A stretch of 64,000 nucleotides of DNA, taken from the NCBI RefSeq assembly GCF_034355335.1, contig NZ_CP136422.1, positions 5,678,501 through 5,742,500 of the forward strand. The letters run 5' to 3'. A model generated the notes under the pieces. That model did no database searches. It was not told the origin of the DNA and saw only the letters and a program-made list of their open reading frames with translations. A program made the position numbers and the translations under genes. Source of the stretch: Blautia coccoides (GTDB lineage Bacteria > Bacillota > Clostridia > Lachnospirales > Lachnospiraceae). Position 1 is the stretch's first letter. Each line of letters begins with the position of its first letter. This document shows positions 43,210 through 51,541 of this stretch, piece after piece.

Positions 43210-44568
43210 TCAGCCTCCTTTGACCACGTTGGTCTTCCACTTTCCGGAGAGCAGGAACCACAGGATCAATATAAGGCTTCCCGCAGACGCTGCGGGAGCA
43301 CCGATCCCCACGCCCATGATTCCCATTCCCATAATGCTGCCAAAGAGAAAACTGGCCGGGATGCGCAGAAGCAGCGCGGAAAGCATGGAGTTCATCAGTG
43401 TAAATGTCGTGTGTCCTGTGGCAATAAACAGACCGTTCAGGCAGAAACACAGGGGCACAAGCAGATAGTCAAAGCTGAATGTGCTGATATATTCCACACC
43501 GATCCGTATCATCTCTGTATTGCTGCTGTCGAACATCCGCAGGATATCCTCCGGAAAGATCCTAACCAGAATAAAGATAAGATAACTGCACACCACTGCC
43601 GCCAAGGTTCCCACTCTGCATGTCTTCTTCACTCTGTCCCACTGCCCTGCACCCACATTCTGGGCACACATAGTAGAGATAGAGCTTCCCATGGCCACTG
43701 CGGGCATAATGGCAAATCCATTGAATTTTCCCACCACTCCCACTGCCGCAGATGCATTGACACCGCCGATGGAATTTACCAGTGCGGTAATAATCAGGAA
43801 AGAAAAACTGGTCACACCGTTCTGGATGGCCGCCGGGGTACCGATCTTGAAGATCATCTCCAGTTCATGTTTATAAATACGAAAGGAGGAAGGCCGGAAG
43901 TCAAATACAAATCCGTTCCTTACCATATAGATAATACACAGTATCATACTCAGCGCCTGAGAAAACACAGTGGCCACTGCAGCACCGAATGCCCCCCAGC
44001 CAAGTCCTGCAACCAGTACCAGGTCCAGGATAATGTTAGTCACACATGCGATCAGCACAAAATAAAAGGGCCTTTTGCTGTCACCCATGCCCCTCATCAC
44101 TGCGGATAACACGTTATAGCCGAAAATAAAAATAATACCGGTCAATGTCACGGTCAGGTAACGGCTGGCTTCCTCAAAAGATTCCTCCGGCGTCCGGATC
44201 CACCCCAGTATCTGTGTTTTCAGAAGAAGGGAAATCACTGTGATGATCACCGCAGCGCAGATCAGGGTAGTCATCAGTGTGGCCACTGCCCTGCGCATCT
44301 CCTCTCTCTTCTGCGCGCCCAGATATTGGGCTATAAGTACGGTTCCTCCGGTACACAGCCCTACCACAATGTTCGTCAGAATAAATGTCACCTGACCTCC
44401 AATGTTCACTCCCGACATGCTTACAGTACCGCTGAAATTTCCCACTATCAACATATCTGCCACGTTGTAGCAGGACTGGATAATGTTTGACACCAGAAAC
44501 GGGACTGCAAACAGGATCAGTTGTTTTACAACATTTCCCTTGGATAAATCTTTTTCAAAACTGCTCAT
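43210..44568 (-). CDS. MATE family multidrug/cation exporter
   Basis: 452-residue protein with twelve predicted helices in two MatE halves. N-terminal SKGNVVKQLILFAVPFLVSNIIQ and LIVGNFSG are typical of the DinF/VmrA-like Firmicute subgroup, and QNVGAGQWDRVKKTCR marks the second half. MATE proteins export cationic drugs or metabolites in exchange for Na+ or H+. It is single; substrate cannot be inferred. Confidence 0.9.
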   Translation of the reverse strand: MSSFEKDLSKGNVVKQLILFAVPFLVSNIIQSCYNVADMLIVGNFSGTVSMSGVNIGGQVTFILTNIVVGLCTGGTVLIAQYLGAQKREEMRRAVATLMTTLICAAVIITVISLLLKTQILGWIRTPEESFEEASRYLTVTLTGIIFIFGYNVLSAVMRGMGDSKRPFYFVLIACVTNIILDLVLVAGLGWGAFGAAVATVFSQALSMILCIIYMVRNGFVFDFRPSSFRIYKHELEMIFKIGTPAAIQNGVTSFSFLIITALVNSIGGVNASAAVGVVGKFNGFAIMPAVAMGSSISTMCAQNVGAGQWDRVKKTCRVGTLAAVVCSYLIFILVRIFPEDILRMFDSSNTEMIRIGVEYISTFSFDYLLVPLCFCLNGLFIATGHTTFTLMNSMLSALLLRIPASFLFGSIMGMGIMGVGIGAPAASAGSLILILWFLLSGKWKTNVVKGG

Positions 44569-44926
44569 ATATCACAACTCCTCTTTTACGTATAACTATG
44601 GGCATCGGCTATTTTATGCAGTCCATGCTGTCAGGCGCAATACATCCCGCAGGCTGTCAAGGCGCTCTGTCTGCGGAGACAGACGGGCCGCTTATCTTCC
44701 GGTGCTTACAGTTCCTTTTTATTATGAACCTTATATTCTTTTTCTGCAATCCTTTATCTCTTTCTTAAACCCCTAACAGCAGCTTATGTACTGTTTAAAT
44801 TTAGCATTAATAATCTTTTTGTCCATTATTGCTAATTTTGATACGATATTCCATAGAAACCGCACCTGTTTTCGATATAATAAAAACTAACAAGAGAAAA
44901 CACCCAAAGAAAAGGAGAATGCAGAT
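44569..44926. other. Spacer with hairpin and promoter of the sugar-nucleotide pair
   Basis: No gene is seen. A perfect 7-bp stem TCTGTCT/AGACAGA with loop GCGG lies at 44666-44683. Near the right end a -10 TATAAT is at about 44875-44880 with a weak TAGAAA -35, and AAGGAG precedes the next start codon. Confidence 0.5.
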
Positions 44927-45847
44927 ATGATGACATTGGTTATAATGGCGGCTGGTATGGGAAGCAGATACGGCGGTCTGAAACAAATTGACCCGGTAGG
45001 AAGACATGGGGAATTTATCCTGGACTATTCCGTTTACGATGCCGTCAAAGCAGGATTTGACAAGGTTATCTTTATCATCAAAAGAGAAAACCTGGATGTA
45101 TTCCGGGAGACTGTGGGAAAACGTCTGGAAAAAGTCATTCCTGTAGAATATGCATTTCAGGAGATCACAGAGGTTCCCGAGGGTGCCAGGGTTCCCAAGG
45201 ACCGCACAAAACCATGGGGAACTGCCCATGCGGTGTGGAGCTGCCGGAATCTGGTGAACGGTCCCTTTGCAGTGATCAACGCGGACGATTTCTATGGAAG
45301 AGAGGCCTTCACTCTGCTGCACGACTTTTTCATGAACCTGCCGAAGGATACCTCAAAATATCATTTCTGCATGGCCGGCTACCTTCTCAAAAACACTCTG
45401 ACGGAAAACGGACACGTGGCAAGAGGAATCTGCACTGCGGACGACGGATATCTGACCACAGTTACGGAGCGGACCAAAATACAACGGAACCAAGGGCAGA
45501 CACAGTTTTACGAGGAAGACCGGGGCTGGACAGATATTGACGAGAACAGTATCGTATCCATGAACTGCTGGGGCTTTACCCCTGATATATTCAGGGAAAT
45601 CGAAGATCAGATGCGGGAATTTTTTGCTGACAGCACAGACAGGCTTGCCAAAAAAGAATTTTTCCTTCCCTCCGTGGTGCAGGAACTTATGGATACCCAG
45701 AAATGTGATGTAAAGGTCATGGACACCCCTGCCAAATGGTACGGAGTCACTTACCATGAAGATAAAGAAAAGATTGTAAATTTCATAGATCGGATGATCC
45801 ATGAAGGTACATACCCCGAAACTCTGTGGAACGAAAAAGGAGAATGA
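44927..45847 (+). CDS. Sugar nucleotidyltransferase
   Basis: 306-residue NTP_transferase. The nucleotide loop is MAAGMGSRYGGLKQIDPVG at residues 7-25, an NADDFYG motif near 125 provides the metal Asp, and the middle holds KPWGTAHAVWSC. It would join a sugar 1-phosphate to a nucleotide. The stop overlaps the region of the next start, a NahK-like kinase, so the pair likely performs consecutive steps: anomeric phosphorylation, then activation to a nucleotide sugar. Which sugar and nucleotide cannot be read off; a UTP:hexose(NAc)-1-phosphate enzyme is the best guess. Confidence 0.83.
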   Translation: MMTLVIMAAGMGSRYGGLKQIDPVGRHGEFILDYSVYDAVKAGFDKVIFIIKRENLDVFRETVGKRLEKVIPVEYAFQEITEVPEGARVPKDRTKPWGTAHAVWSCRNLVNGPFAVINADDFYGREAFTLLHDFFMNLPKDTSKYHFCMAGYLLKNTLTENGHVARGICTADDGYLTTVTERTKIQRNQGQTQFYEEDRGWTDIDENSIVSMNCWGFTPDIFREIEDQMREFFADSTDRLAKKEFFLPSVVQELMDTQKCDVKVMDTPAKWYGVTYHEDKEKIVNFIDRMIHEGTYPETLWNEKGE

Positions 45848-45849
45848 AC

Positions 45850-46953
45850 ATGCTGGAAAGAATCAAAAATGAAATTGTAAAAGCGTTTCTCTTTGACGGA
45901 GATTTTATCTACGCAGAACCCTTTGGCTGCGGCCATATTAACGCCACCTATGCCGTATATTTCCGAAGAGAGACAAAACCGCCTGTGCGCTATATTCTGC
46001 AGGCAGTCAATACCACTATTTTCACAGATCCACAGGGTCTGATGGAAAATATCCAGGGTGTCACCTCTCACCTCCGTAAAAAAATTCTGGAGCAGGGCGG
46101 AAATCCCGAACGTGAGACACTGACCCTCATACCCACACGGGACGGAAAGCTTCTCTACGAGGACAGCCAAGGGGGATTCTGGCGCAGTTATGCTTTTATT
46201 GAGAATGCCACCTGCCATCAGTCTGTTGACCGCCCGGTCCTCTTCACCAACGCAGCCAGAGCCTTTGGCCGTTTCCAGAAACTATTGGCTGACTATCCGG
46301 CTGACACCTTGCATGAGACCATTGCGAACTTTCACAACACGGCAGACAGATATGCCCTCTTTGAAAAGGCTGTTGCCGGGGATATCGCAGGCCGGGCCGC
46401 ATCTGTAGAAAAAGAAATCCGATTTTTTCTGGACAGGAAGGCAGACGGTGCCGTTGTGACAGATGCCATCGCAGAGGGGCGCCTCCCCCTGCGTGTTACC
46501 CACAATGACACCAAGTTAAATAACATTATGATGGACAATGATACCGATGAGGGCATCTGCGTCATTGATCTGGACACCGTTATGCCCGGCTCCGTACTTT
46601 ATGATTTTGGGGACAGTATTCGTTTCGGCGCAAGCACGGCTGATGAGGATGAACAGGACCTTTCCCTTGTCTCCATGGATCTGGGACTTTTTGAAGCTTA
46701 CACTGCAGGCTTTCTCTCTGAAGCCGGGGCTTCTCTCACCCGGGAAGAGATTGAACTCCTCCCCTTCTCCGCCAAGCTTCTGACACTGGAGTGCGGAATG
46801 CGTTTTCTCACAGATTACTTAAACGGTGATACTTATTTCCGCATCCACAGGGAACATCACAACCTGGACCGGTGCAGAACACAGATCACCCTCGTAGCCG
46901 ATATGGATTGTAAAATGGAAGAGATGCAGAGGATCGTGTCAAAATATGTGTAA
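45850..46953 (+). CDS. NahK-like sugar (N-acetylhexosamine) 1-kinase
   Basis: 367-residue APH-fold kinase. ATP-loop region GCGHINATYAVYF is at about residue 26; the catalytic loop is THNDTKLNNIMMD (about 217-229) and the metal Asp is in VIDLDTVMPGSVLYDFGDSIR. The DLDTVMPG...YDFGDSIRFGA string is shared with bifidobacterial NahK, which phosphorylates GlcNAc and GalNAc at C1 in host-glycan salvage. I chose ATG 45850 because AAGGAGA is seven bases upstream; ATG 45844 would be too close to it. Forms an operon with the nucleotidyltransferase. A homoserine/choline-type APH kinase is a less likely alternative. Confidence 0.8.
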   Translation: MLERIKNEIVKAFLFDGDFIYAEPFGCGHINATYAVYFRRETKPPVRYILQAVNTTIFTDPQGLMENIQGVTSHLRKKILEQGGNPERETLTLIPTRDGKLLYEDSQGGFWRSYAFIENATCHQSVDRPVLFTNAARAFGRFQKLLADYPADTLHETIANFHNTADRYALFEKAVAGDIAGRAASVEKEIRFFLDRKADGAVVTDAIAEGRLPLRVTHNDTKLNNIMMDNDTDEGICVIDLDTVMPGSVLYDFGDSIRFGASTADEDEQDLSLVSMDLGLFEAYTAGFLSEAGASLTREEIELLPFSAKLLTLECGMRFLTDYLNGDTYFRIHREHHNLDRCRTQITLVADMDCKMEEMQRIVSKYV

Positions 46954-46961
46954 ACCCATGT

Positions 46962-46988
46962 CGGGACAGTGAAAGGCAGAACTGTTAC
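46962..46988. repeat. Fragment of the 143-bp element, opposite strand
   Basis: Twenty-seven bases, CGGGACAGTG ending in GAACTGTTAC, match the reverse complement of the left end of copies A and B with two mismatches. It starts eight bases after the kinase stop. In the transcript sense it is the 3' end of the element. Confidence 0.75.
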
Positions 46989-47029
46989 CCAGACACCATG
47001 AAGTATGTGGAACATCACTTGACATAAAG

Positions 47030-47078
47030 AAAAAACTGGCGTAAGATACGGACAAATCCGGTCGTACACCAGTTTTTT
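47030..47078 (+). terminator. Terminator after the kinase gene
   Basis: AAAAAACTGG(C)GTA pairs with TAC(A)CCAGTTTTTTT around a loop with a further CGGA/TCCG stem. Ends in seven Ts, right before the ribosome site of the AraC gene. Confidence 0.88.
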
Positions 47079-47097
47079 TATGCAAAGGAGAATACCC

Positions 47098-47922
47098 ATG
47101 GAACAGTCTCTGTCTATTGAACGAATCCTGAAAGAACTTTATCATATATCCGGTTTCCGCATCAGCATTTATGACACGAATTTTCGTGAAATAGCCGCTT
47201 ACCCTCATGAACTTGGACGCTTCTGCCAGGTCATACAGAAGCACCCTGAAGGGAAACGCCTCTGTGTTGAACATGACACCATGGCATTCGGACGTGTGCG
47301 GGAGCAGGAAAAGCTCCATATCTATAAATGCCATTTCGGACTGTTCGAGGCAGTCGCCCCTCTGTACAGCTTCGGCACACTCACAGGCTATCTGATGATG
47401 GGACAGACCCTGGAAGCGGGACCGGAGGCAGATAAAACGCCGTATGAAATGGCCCTTCCCCTGGTATCTGATACGGATGCTTTAAAAGAAGCGGTTGCCC
47501 GGATTCCTGTCCGGGAGCAGAGGACCATTGACTCCCTGGTGACCATAATGGAGGTCTGTGCCCAGTATATTACACTCAGCAACCGCATGAACCTTTCCAA
47601 AAATGAACTTGTCAGTGAGGTCCACAGCTACATTCTGAAACATTATGACCAGAAGCTCACCATTGATGACCTCTGCCGCCAATTCTTCTGCAGTCGTGCC
47701 TCTCTGACCAGAAAATTCAGAGAAACCTATCATATCTCCATCCATGATTATATCTGCCAGGTACGCCTGGAAAACGGGTGCAGGCTGCTCCGCAGCACCT
47801 CTCTCAGCATTGGGGAGATCGCGTTTTCTTGCGGCTACGGAGACCAGAATTACTTTACCCGGGCTTTTTGCAGAGCCTATGGACTGACCCCTATGCAGTA
47901 CAGAAAAAAGGATAGCGTTTAA
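47098..47922 (+). CDS. PocR-domain AraC-family regulator
   Basis: 274-residue regulator. The N-terminal part has the PocR sensor pattern: SGFRISIYDTNFREIAAYP, FCQVIQ, LCVEHDTMAFGR and IYKCHFGLFEAVAPL, with conserved Cys residues. A C-terminal AraC double helix-turn-helix follows (TIDDLCRQFFCSRASLTRKF and SIGEIAFSCGYGDQNYFTRAF). PocR domains bind small hydrocarbon-like or sugar ligands. ATG 47098 has AAAGGAG seven bases upstream. Its targets may include the sugar kinase pair upstream, but a terminator separates them. Confidence 0.88.
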   Translation: MEQSLSIERILKELYHISGFRISIYDTNFREIAAYPHELGRFCQVIQKHPEGKRLCVEHDTMAFGRVREQEKLHIYKCHFGLFEAVAPLYSFGTLTGYLMMGQTLEAGPEADKTPYEMALPLVSDTDALKEAVARIPVREQRTIDSLVTIMEVCAQYITLSNRMNLSKNELVSEVHSYILKHYDQKLTIDDLCRQFFCSRASLTRKFRETYHISIHDYICQVRLENGCRLLRSTSLSIGEIAFSCGYGDQNYFTRAFCRAYGLTPMQYRKKDSV

Positions 47923-47947
47923 ACGGCTGTATAAAAGTGGTGAAGAC

Positions 47948-48508
47948 TCATCTGATCACGGTTCTGATACACAGATTCAGAACGCCGCACAGAGCCATGA
48001 CCAGGATAGGATTCCATTTCAGCTTACGCAGCACCACAAATGCCGCGACGAATAATCCTGCTCCAATCCAGTTGACAGCGTGCAGACTCACACCTGAATC
48101 CGCGAACAGCACCACCCGCAGGATGGAAATGCCCGCCGCCGCGATCAGGGCAACCACAGCCGGTCTGAGACAGGCCAGCACCGACTGCATGGCAGACACC
48201 CCTTTATATTTGTAATAGATATAAGCAAGCAGGGATACGATGAGACAGGAGGGCAGAATACAGCCAAAGGTTGCAATGACCGCCCCCTGCCATCCTGCAA
48301 TATGGATTCCCACAAATGTGGCTGAATTGACAGCTATGGGGCCGGGTGTCATCTCCGCTATGGTGATCAGATCTGTAAACTGACCCATAGTCAGCCATTT
48401 ATGTGCCTCCACTACCTGATTCTGGATCAATGGCAATGCCGCATAGCCGCCGCCTATACTGAACAGCCCCACCTGCAGGAAGCTTAAAAACAATTTAATA
48501 TAGATCAC
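47948..48508 (-). CDS. Chromate transporter, second half-protein
   Basis: 186-residue short-chain ChrA protein, one domain of the CHR superfamily. FLQVGLFSIGGGYAALPLIQNQVV and TMGQFTDLITIAEMTPGPIAVNSATFVG are the diagnostic motifs. Short ChrA proteins work as pairs of opposite topology. It overlaps the upstream partner by 4 bases. The natural substrate in gut anaerobes may not be chromate. Confidence 0.93.
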   Translation of the reverse strand: MIYIKLFLSFLQVGLFSIGGGYAALPLIQNQVVEAHKWLTMGQFTDLITIAEMTPGPIAVNSATFVGIHIAGWQGAVIATFGCILPSCLIVSLLAYIYYKYKGVSAMQSVLACLRPAVVALIAAAGISILRVVLFADSGVSLHAVNWIGAGLFVAAFVVLRKLKWNPILVMALCGVLNLCIRTVIR

Positions 48509-49140
48509 GCCGATTTCCCCTTTCTGTATATCCAGACTGCTTTTCCGGCTCCCAGAAGTCCGGCAGTCAGAATAATATAAATGACATTCACATTAAAAAA
48601 GAATGTAGCGGCAAAAGCTGCTGCCATGATGATAATGCTGAATACACTTTTTTCCTTCAGCACACTGCCGCCCAGACTGCATGTCACATCCAGGATCACG
48701 GCGGCAACTCCTGCCTGCATTCCTTTTAACACCAAAGCCACATATACGTTGCTGGCAAACGCGGCATAGAACAACGAGATGACTGACAGGATAATCATAG
48801 GCGGCAGGATCGTCCCCAGTACGGCTGTAAGCATACCGGCAAACCCGCATACCCGCCACCCCACTAAAATAGCGGCGTTCACTGCAATGGCTCCGGGCGA
48901 TGATTGGGCCAGAGCCACCAGATCCAGCATTTCCTGTTCATCTATCCAGTGAAGTTCATCCACAAACTTCCTTTTCATAAATGTAACGATCACAAATCCC
49001 CCGCCGAATGTAAAACTGCTTATATAAAGCGTACTTAAAAACAATTCCAGCAGAAGATGTTTCTTCTTTAACTCATTATTTAACTCATTTTTTATTTCAT
49101 TCTTTTCCATATCTTTATTCTGCCCCCTTTTTTCCATCAT
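48505..49140 (-). CDS. Chromate transporter, first half-protein
   Basis: 211-residue short-chain ChrA protein. After a charged N terminus it reads SSFTFGGGFVIVTFMKRKFVDELHWI and LDLVALAQSSPGAIAVNAAILVGWR. The start is uncertain among ATG 49140, 49137 and 49110; AAGGGAT stands close to the first two. Divergent LysR gene at 49219 is the likely regulator. Confidence 0.9.
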   Translation of the reverse strand: MMEKRGQNKDMEKNEIKNELNNELKKKHLLLELFLSTLYISSFTFGGGFVIVTFMKRKFVDELHWIDEQEMLDLVALAQSSPGAIAVNAAILVGWRVCGFAGMLTAVLGTILPPMIILSVISLFYAAFASNVYVALVLKGMQAGVAAVILDVTCSLGGSVLKEKSVFSIIIMAAAFAATFFFNVNVIYIILTAGLLGAGKAVWIYRKGKSA

Positions 49141-49218
49141 ATCCCTTGTGCATGGATATGTAAAATGCTATTATTTTATTGATATGATATCATTTCAGTT
49201 ATGAATTGAGGGAAAATA

Positions 49219-50109
49219 ATGACTATACGGCATATGAGGATTTTTCTCGAAGTTTACCGCATGGAAAACATCACCCAGGCGGCTAAGAGGCTTCACATGA
49301 CACAGCCTGCCGTTACAAGGGCGATCCAGGAGATTGAGCGGCATTATGGTGTACGGCTGTTTGACCGGATGAACAGAAGGCTGTTTGTCACAGAGGCGGG
49401 ACGGCAGTTTTACGCCCAGTCCCTTCCTATTGTGGAATCTTTTGATATGATGGAAAAGGGTCTGCTAAACGGAGATGCATTCGGCGTACTCCGGGTAGGG
49501 GCGAGTATCTCCCTGGGAAATTTTTTCCTCCCCGAGCTGATATGTGAATTCCGTAAAAAACGGCCGGATATGAAAGTGAAAGCCACCGTTTCCAATGCAG
49601 GGAACCTGCAGAAGGGCCTGCTGGATAATGAACTGGATCTGGCCCTGATCGAAGGGGGCATTTCAGAATCTGAGCTGGAGACACGGGCTTTCTCAGAAGA
49701 CCGGCTGGTGCTGATCCTGCCTGTGGGACATGAACTGGCAGAAAAGGAGAAAGTGTTTGTGGAGGATTTAAAGAAGTGTGATTTTCTTGCCAGGGAGAAA
49801 GGAAGTGTGGGGAGGACTTTGCTTGATCACGTGTTTGCAGTTAGGGGAATAAAAATGGAGCCGCTTTGGGAGAGCGCAAGCACACAGGCCATTATCAAAG
49901 GGGTCAAAAAGGGGATTGGCATATCCGTTCTGCCGGAGAGACTGGTAGAGAAAGAAATTGCGGAGGGAAATGTGTGTACCAGGGAAATTGAGGATGAGCA
50001 GTTTCACAGAGTACATTATGTGGTCTGGCACAGAAATAAGTTTTTGACAGACGGAGGAAAGGCTTTTCTGGAAATGGCAATAGCGCTTGGAAAAAAAGAC
50101 AGGTATTAA
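49219..50109 (+). CDS. LysR-family regulator
   Basis: 296-residue LysR protein: N-terminal helix-turn-helix (MRIFLEVYRMENITQAAKRL, then MTQPAVTRAIQEIERHYG) and a periplasmic-binding-like effector domain (LRVGASISLGNFFLPELI; ELDLALIEGG). It is divergent from the chromate transporter pair across a 78-base spacer, so control of the pair is likely. Ribosome site GAGGG. Confidence 0.92.
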   Translation: MTIRHMRIFLEVYRMENITQAAKRLHMTQPAVTRAIQEIERHYGVRLFDRMNRRLFVTEAGRQFYAQSLPIVESFDMMEKGLLNGDAFGVLRVGASISLGNFFLPELICEFRKKRPDMKVKATVSNAGNLQKGLLDNELDLALIEGGISESELETRAFSEDRLVLILPVGHELAEKEKVFVEDLKKCDFLAREKGSVGRTLLDHVFAVRGIKMEPLWESASTQAIIKGVKKGIGISVLPERLVEKEIAEGNVCTREIEDEQFHRVHYVVWHRNKFLTDGGKAFLEMAIALGKKDRY

Positions 50110-50155
50110 AAAACTGCAGATGTTCAGCTTATTGGCTGAACTCTGCAGTTTTGTA
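50108..50155. terminator. Bidirectional terminator between lysR and foldase gene
   Basis: AAAAACTGCAGATGTTCAGC pairs with GCTGAACTCTGCAGTTTT (one mismatch) around TTATTG. T runs on both strands serve the two convergent genes. Confidence 0.92.
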
Positions 50156-50173
50156 ATTTTTAAGTGCTGTTGC

Positions 50174-51445
50174 CTACTCAGCATTTGCCTCACCGGTATT
50201 TCCGTTGTCAGCAGCTCCCGTATCTCCTGTTTCAGCATTTCCGGTATCAGCCGCTCCTGTATCTCCTGTTCCAGCATCTCCGGTATCGGCTGCTCCTGTA
50301 TCTCCTGTTTCAGCGTCTCCGTTGTCAGCGGCCCCGGTATCTCCGGTTCCGGTGTCTCCTGTATCAGATGAGCCGTTGTCAGTGCCCTGAGTTTCAGGCT
50401 GTTTGAAAGTATAGGCGTCGGAATCCGTAAGGGTCACTTTTTTCCAGACTTTCTTGTCCACTTCTATTTTAGTGTCTTTGCCCCATTCCTCGAGAAGATT
50501 GTTGTAGGCCTCCTGTTTGCGCTCGCTGACAATGCTTTCTTTCTTCGATTTGGTGGCATCCTCATCAAAGACAGAGTCCATACGGGCTACGTAATAGGCA
50601 TTTTCGCCTTCTATAACTTCCGGGGCTACCTGGCCGTCAGTAAGGGACTTAACAGCCTCTTTCAGCTTGTCATCCAGGGAAGTGTCATCACTGCCAAAGG
50701 TTTTTACAGACGCACTCAGATTCTCGTCCACTTCTTTGGCGAGGGCATCCATATCAGCGGCAGCCGGATCTTCCTGTGCATTTATTTTGTCAAGGACAGC
50801 CTGTGCCTGATCTTTTTTTGCCTGTTTTTCTTCGTCTGTCAGATCTACAGTCTTGCCTTCCGCATCCTGTGTTCCGGCAGTGGAAATCTGGCAGATGGTT
50901 ATTTTGCTCTGTGCAGCTTCGGAATCTTCCACATTCGTATCCACGTCAGCGGTCATAGGATCATACATCTTTTCCTGGTAGGTATAAAACTCCAGGATGG
51001 TCTCAATGTCAGACTGGCTGACAGCAAGTTTGGCTATGGTATCCGCATCGTTGTCTTCCATGAATTTTTTAGCTGCCTCTTCGATTTTTTTCTGCTCGTC
51101 TTCTGTGATGGACACATCATAATCTTTGGCATGCTGTTTTAAAAGCACCATGTTATGTATCTGGTCCATCATGTCGTCCTTGGTGTTTTCACCGTAAGTT
51201 TTGCCGTCCTCCCCGTCCTGGTCCCAGATTCCGGCTGCAGAGCCGCCGAACATGGAATAGTACGAAGCCATCTGCGCCTGTGTCATACGAAGCATCATAT
51301 TGGCTGTACCCAAAGTTATCTTATCATCACCGCAGGTTGCAGCTATCTTGGTTCCGTCCAGTGATTTTCCGCAGCCTGCAAGGCTTGTAGTTCCCAGAAC
51401 TGCCACAAGTCCTGCGCAGGCGAGAGTTTTTGTAAATTTATTCAT
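50174..51445 (-). CDS. PrsA/SurA-like foldase lipoprotein with repeat tail
   Basis: 423-residue lipoprotein (signal MNKFTKTLACAGLVAVLG, lipobox SLAGC). Residues about 30-160 resemble the SurA/PrsA N-terminal chaperone helices (MMDQIHNMVLLKQHAKDYDV, ITEDEQKKIEEAAKKFME). Residues about 180-340 look like a parvulin-type domain (ASVKTFGSDDTSLDDKLKEA, LTDGQVAPEVIEGENAYYVA), though catalytic residues are not certain. The C terminus (367-418) is four 13-residue repeats of the form TGDTGAADTGDAE, acidic and flexible, likely spanning the wall. It follows mfd in the same direction, as prsA-like genes do in many Clostridia. Confidence 0.78.
   Translation of the reverse strand: MNKFTKTLACAGLVAVLGTTSLAGCGKSLDGTKIAATCGDDKITLGTANMMLRMTQAQMASYYSMFGGSAAGIWDQDGEDGKTYGENTKDDMMDQIHNMVLLKQHAKDYDVSITEDEQKKIEEAAKKFMEDNDADTIAKLAVSQSDIETILEFYTYQEKMYDPMTADVDTNVEDSEAAQSKITICQISTAGTQDAEGKTVDLTDEEKQAKKDQAQAVLDKINAQEDPAAADMDALAKEVDENLSASVKTFGSDDTSLDDKLKEAVKSLTDGQVAPEVIEGENAYYVARMDSVFDEDATKSKKESIVSERKQEAYNNLLEEWGKDTKIEVDKKVWKKVTLTDSDAYTFKQPETQGTDNGSSDTGDTGTGDTGAADNGDAETGDTGAADTGDAGTGDTGAADTGNAETGDTGAADNGNTGEANAE
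50192..50347. repeat. 39-bp coding tandem repeat (four units)
   Basis: Four units of 39 bases encode TGDTGAAD(T/N)G(D/N)(A/T)(E/G). Units differ at few positions, so copy number may vary between strains. Confidence 0.85.
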
Positions 51446-51492
51446 AAAGTCCTCCTGTGTCTTCCTGTTCCCCCGAGGGGTCTGAAATAAAG

Positions 51493-51515
51493 CATCGGCA
51501 GATAGGGCACCGATG
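51493..51515 (-). terminator. Weak hairpin after mfd
   Basis: CATCGG/CCGATG with an 11-base loop lies about 27 bases after the mfd stop; CTTTATTT follows on the minus strand. It may only partly stop transcription into the foldase gene. Confidence 0.4.
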
Positions 51516-51541
51516 TTTTATAGTATATTCTTTTTTTACGT

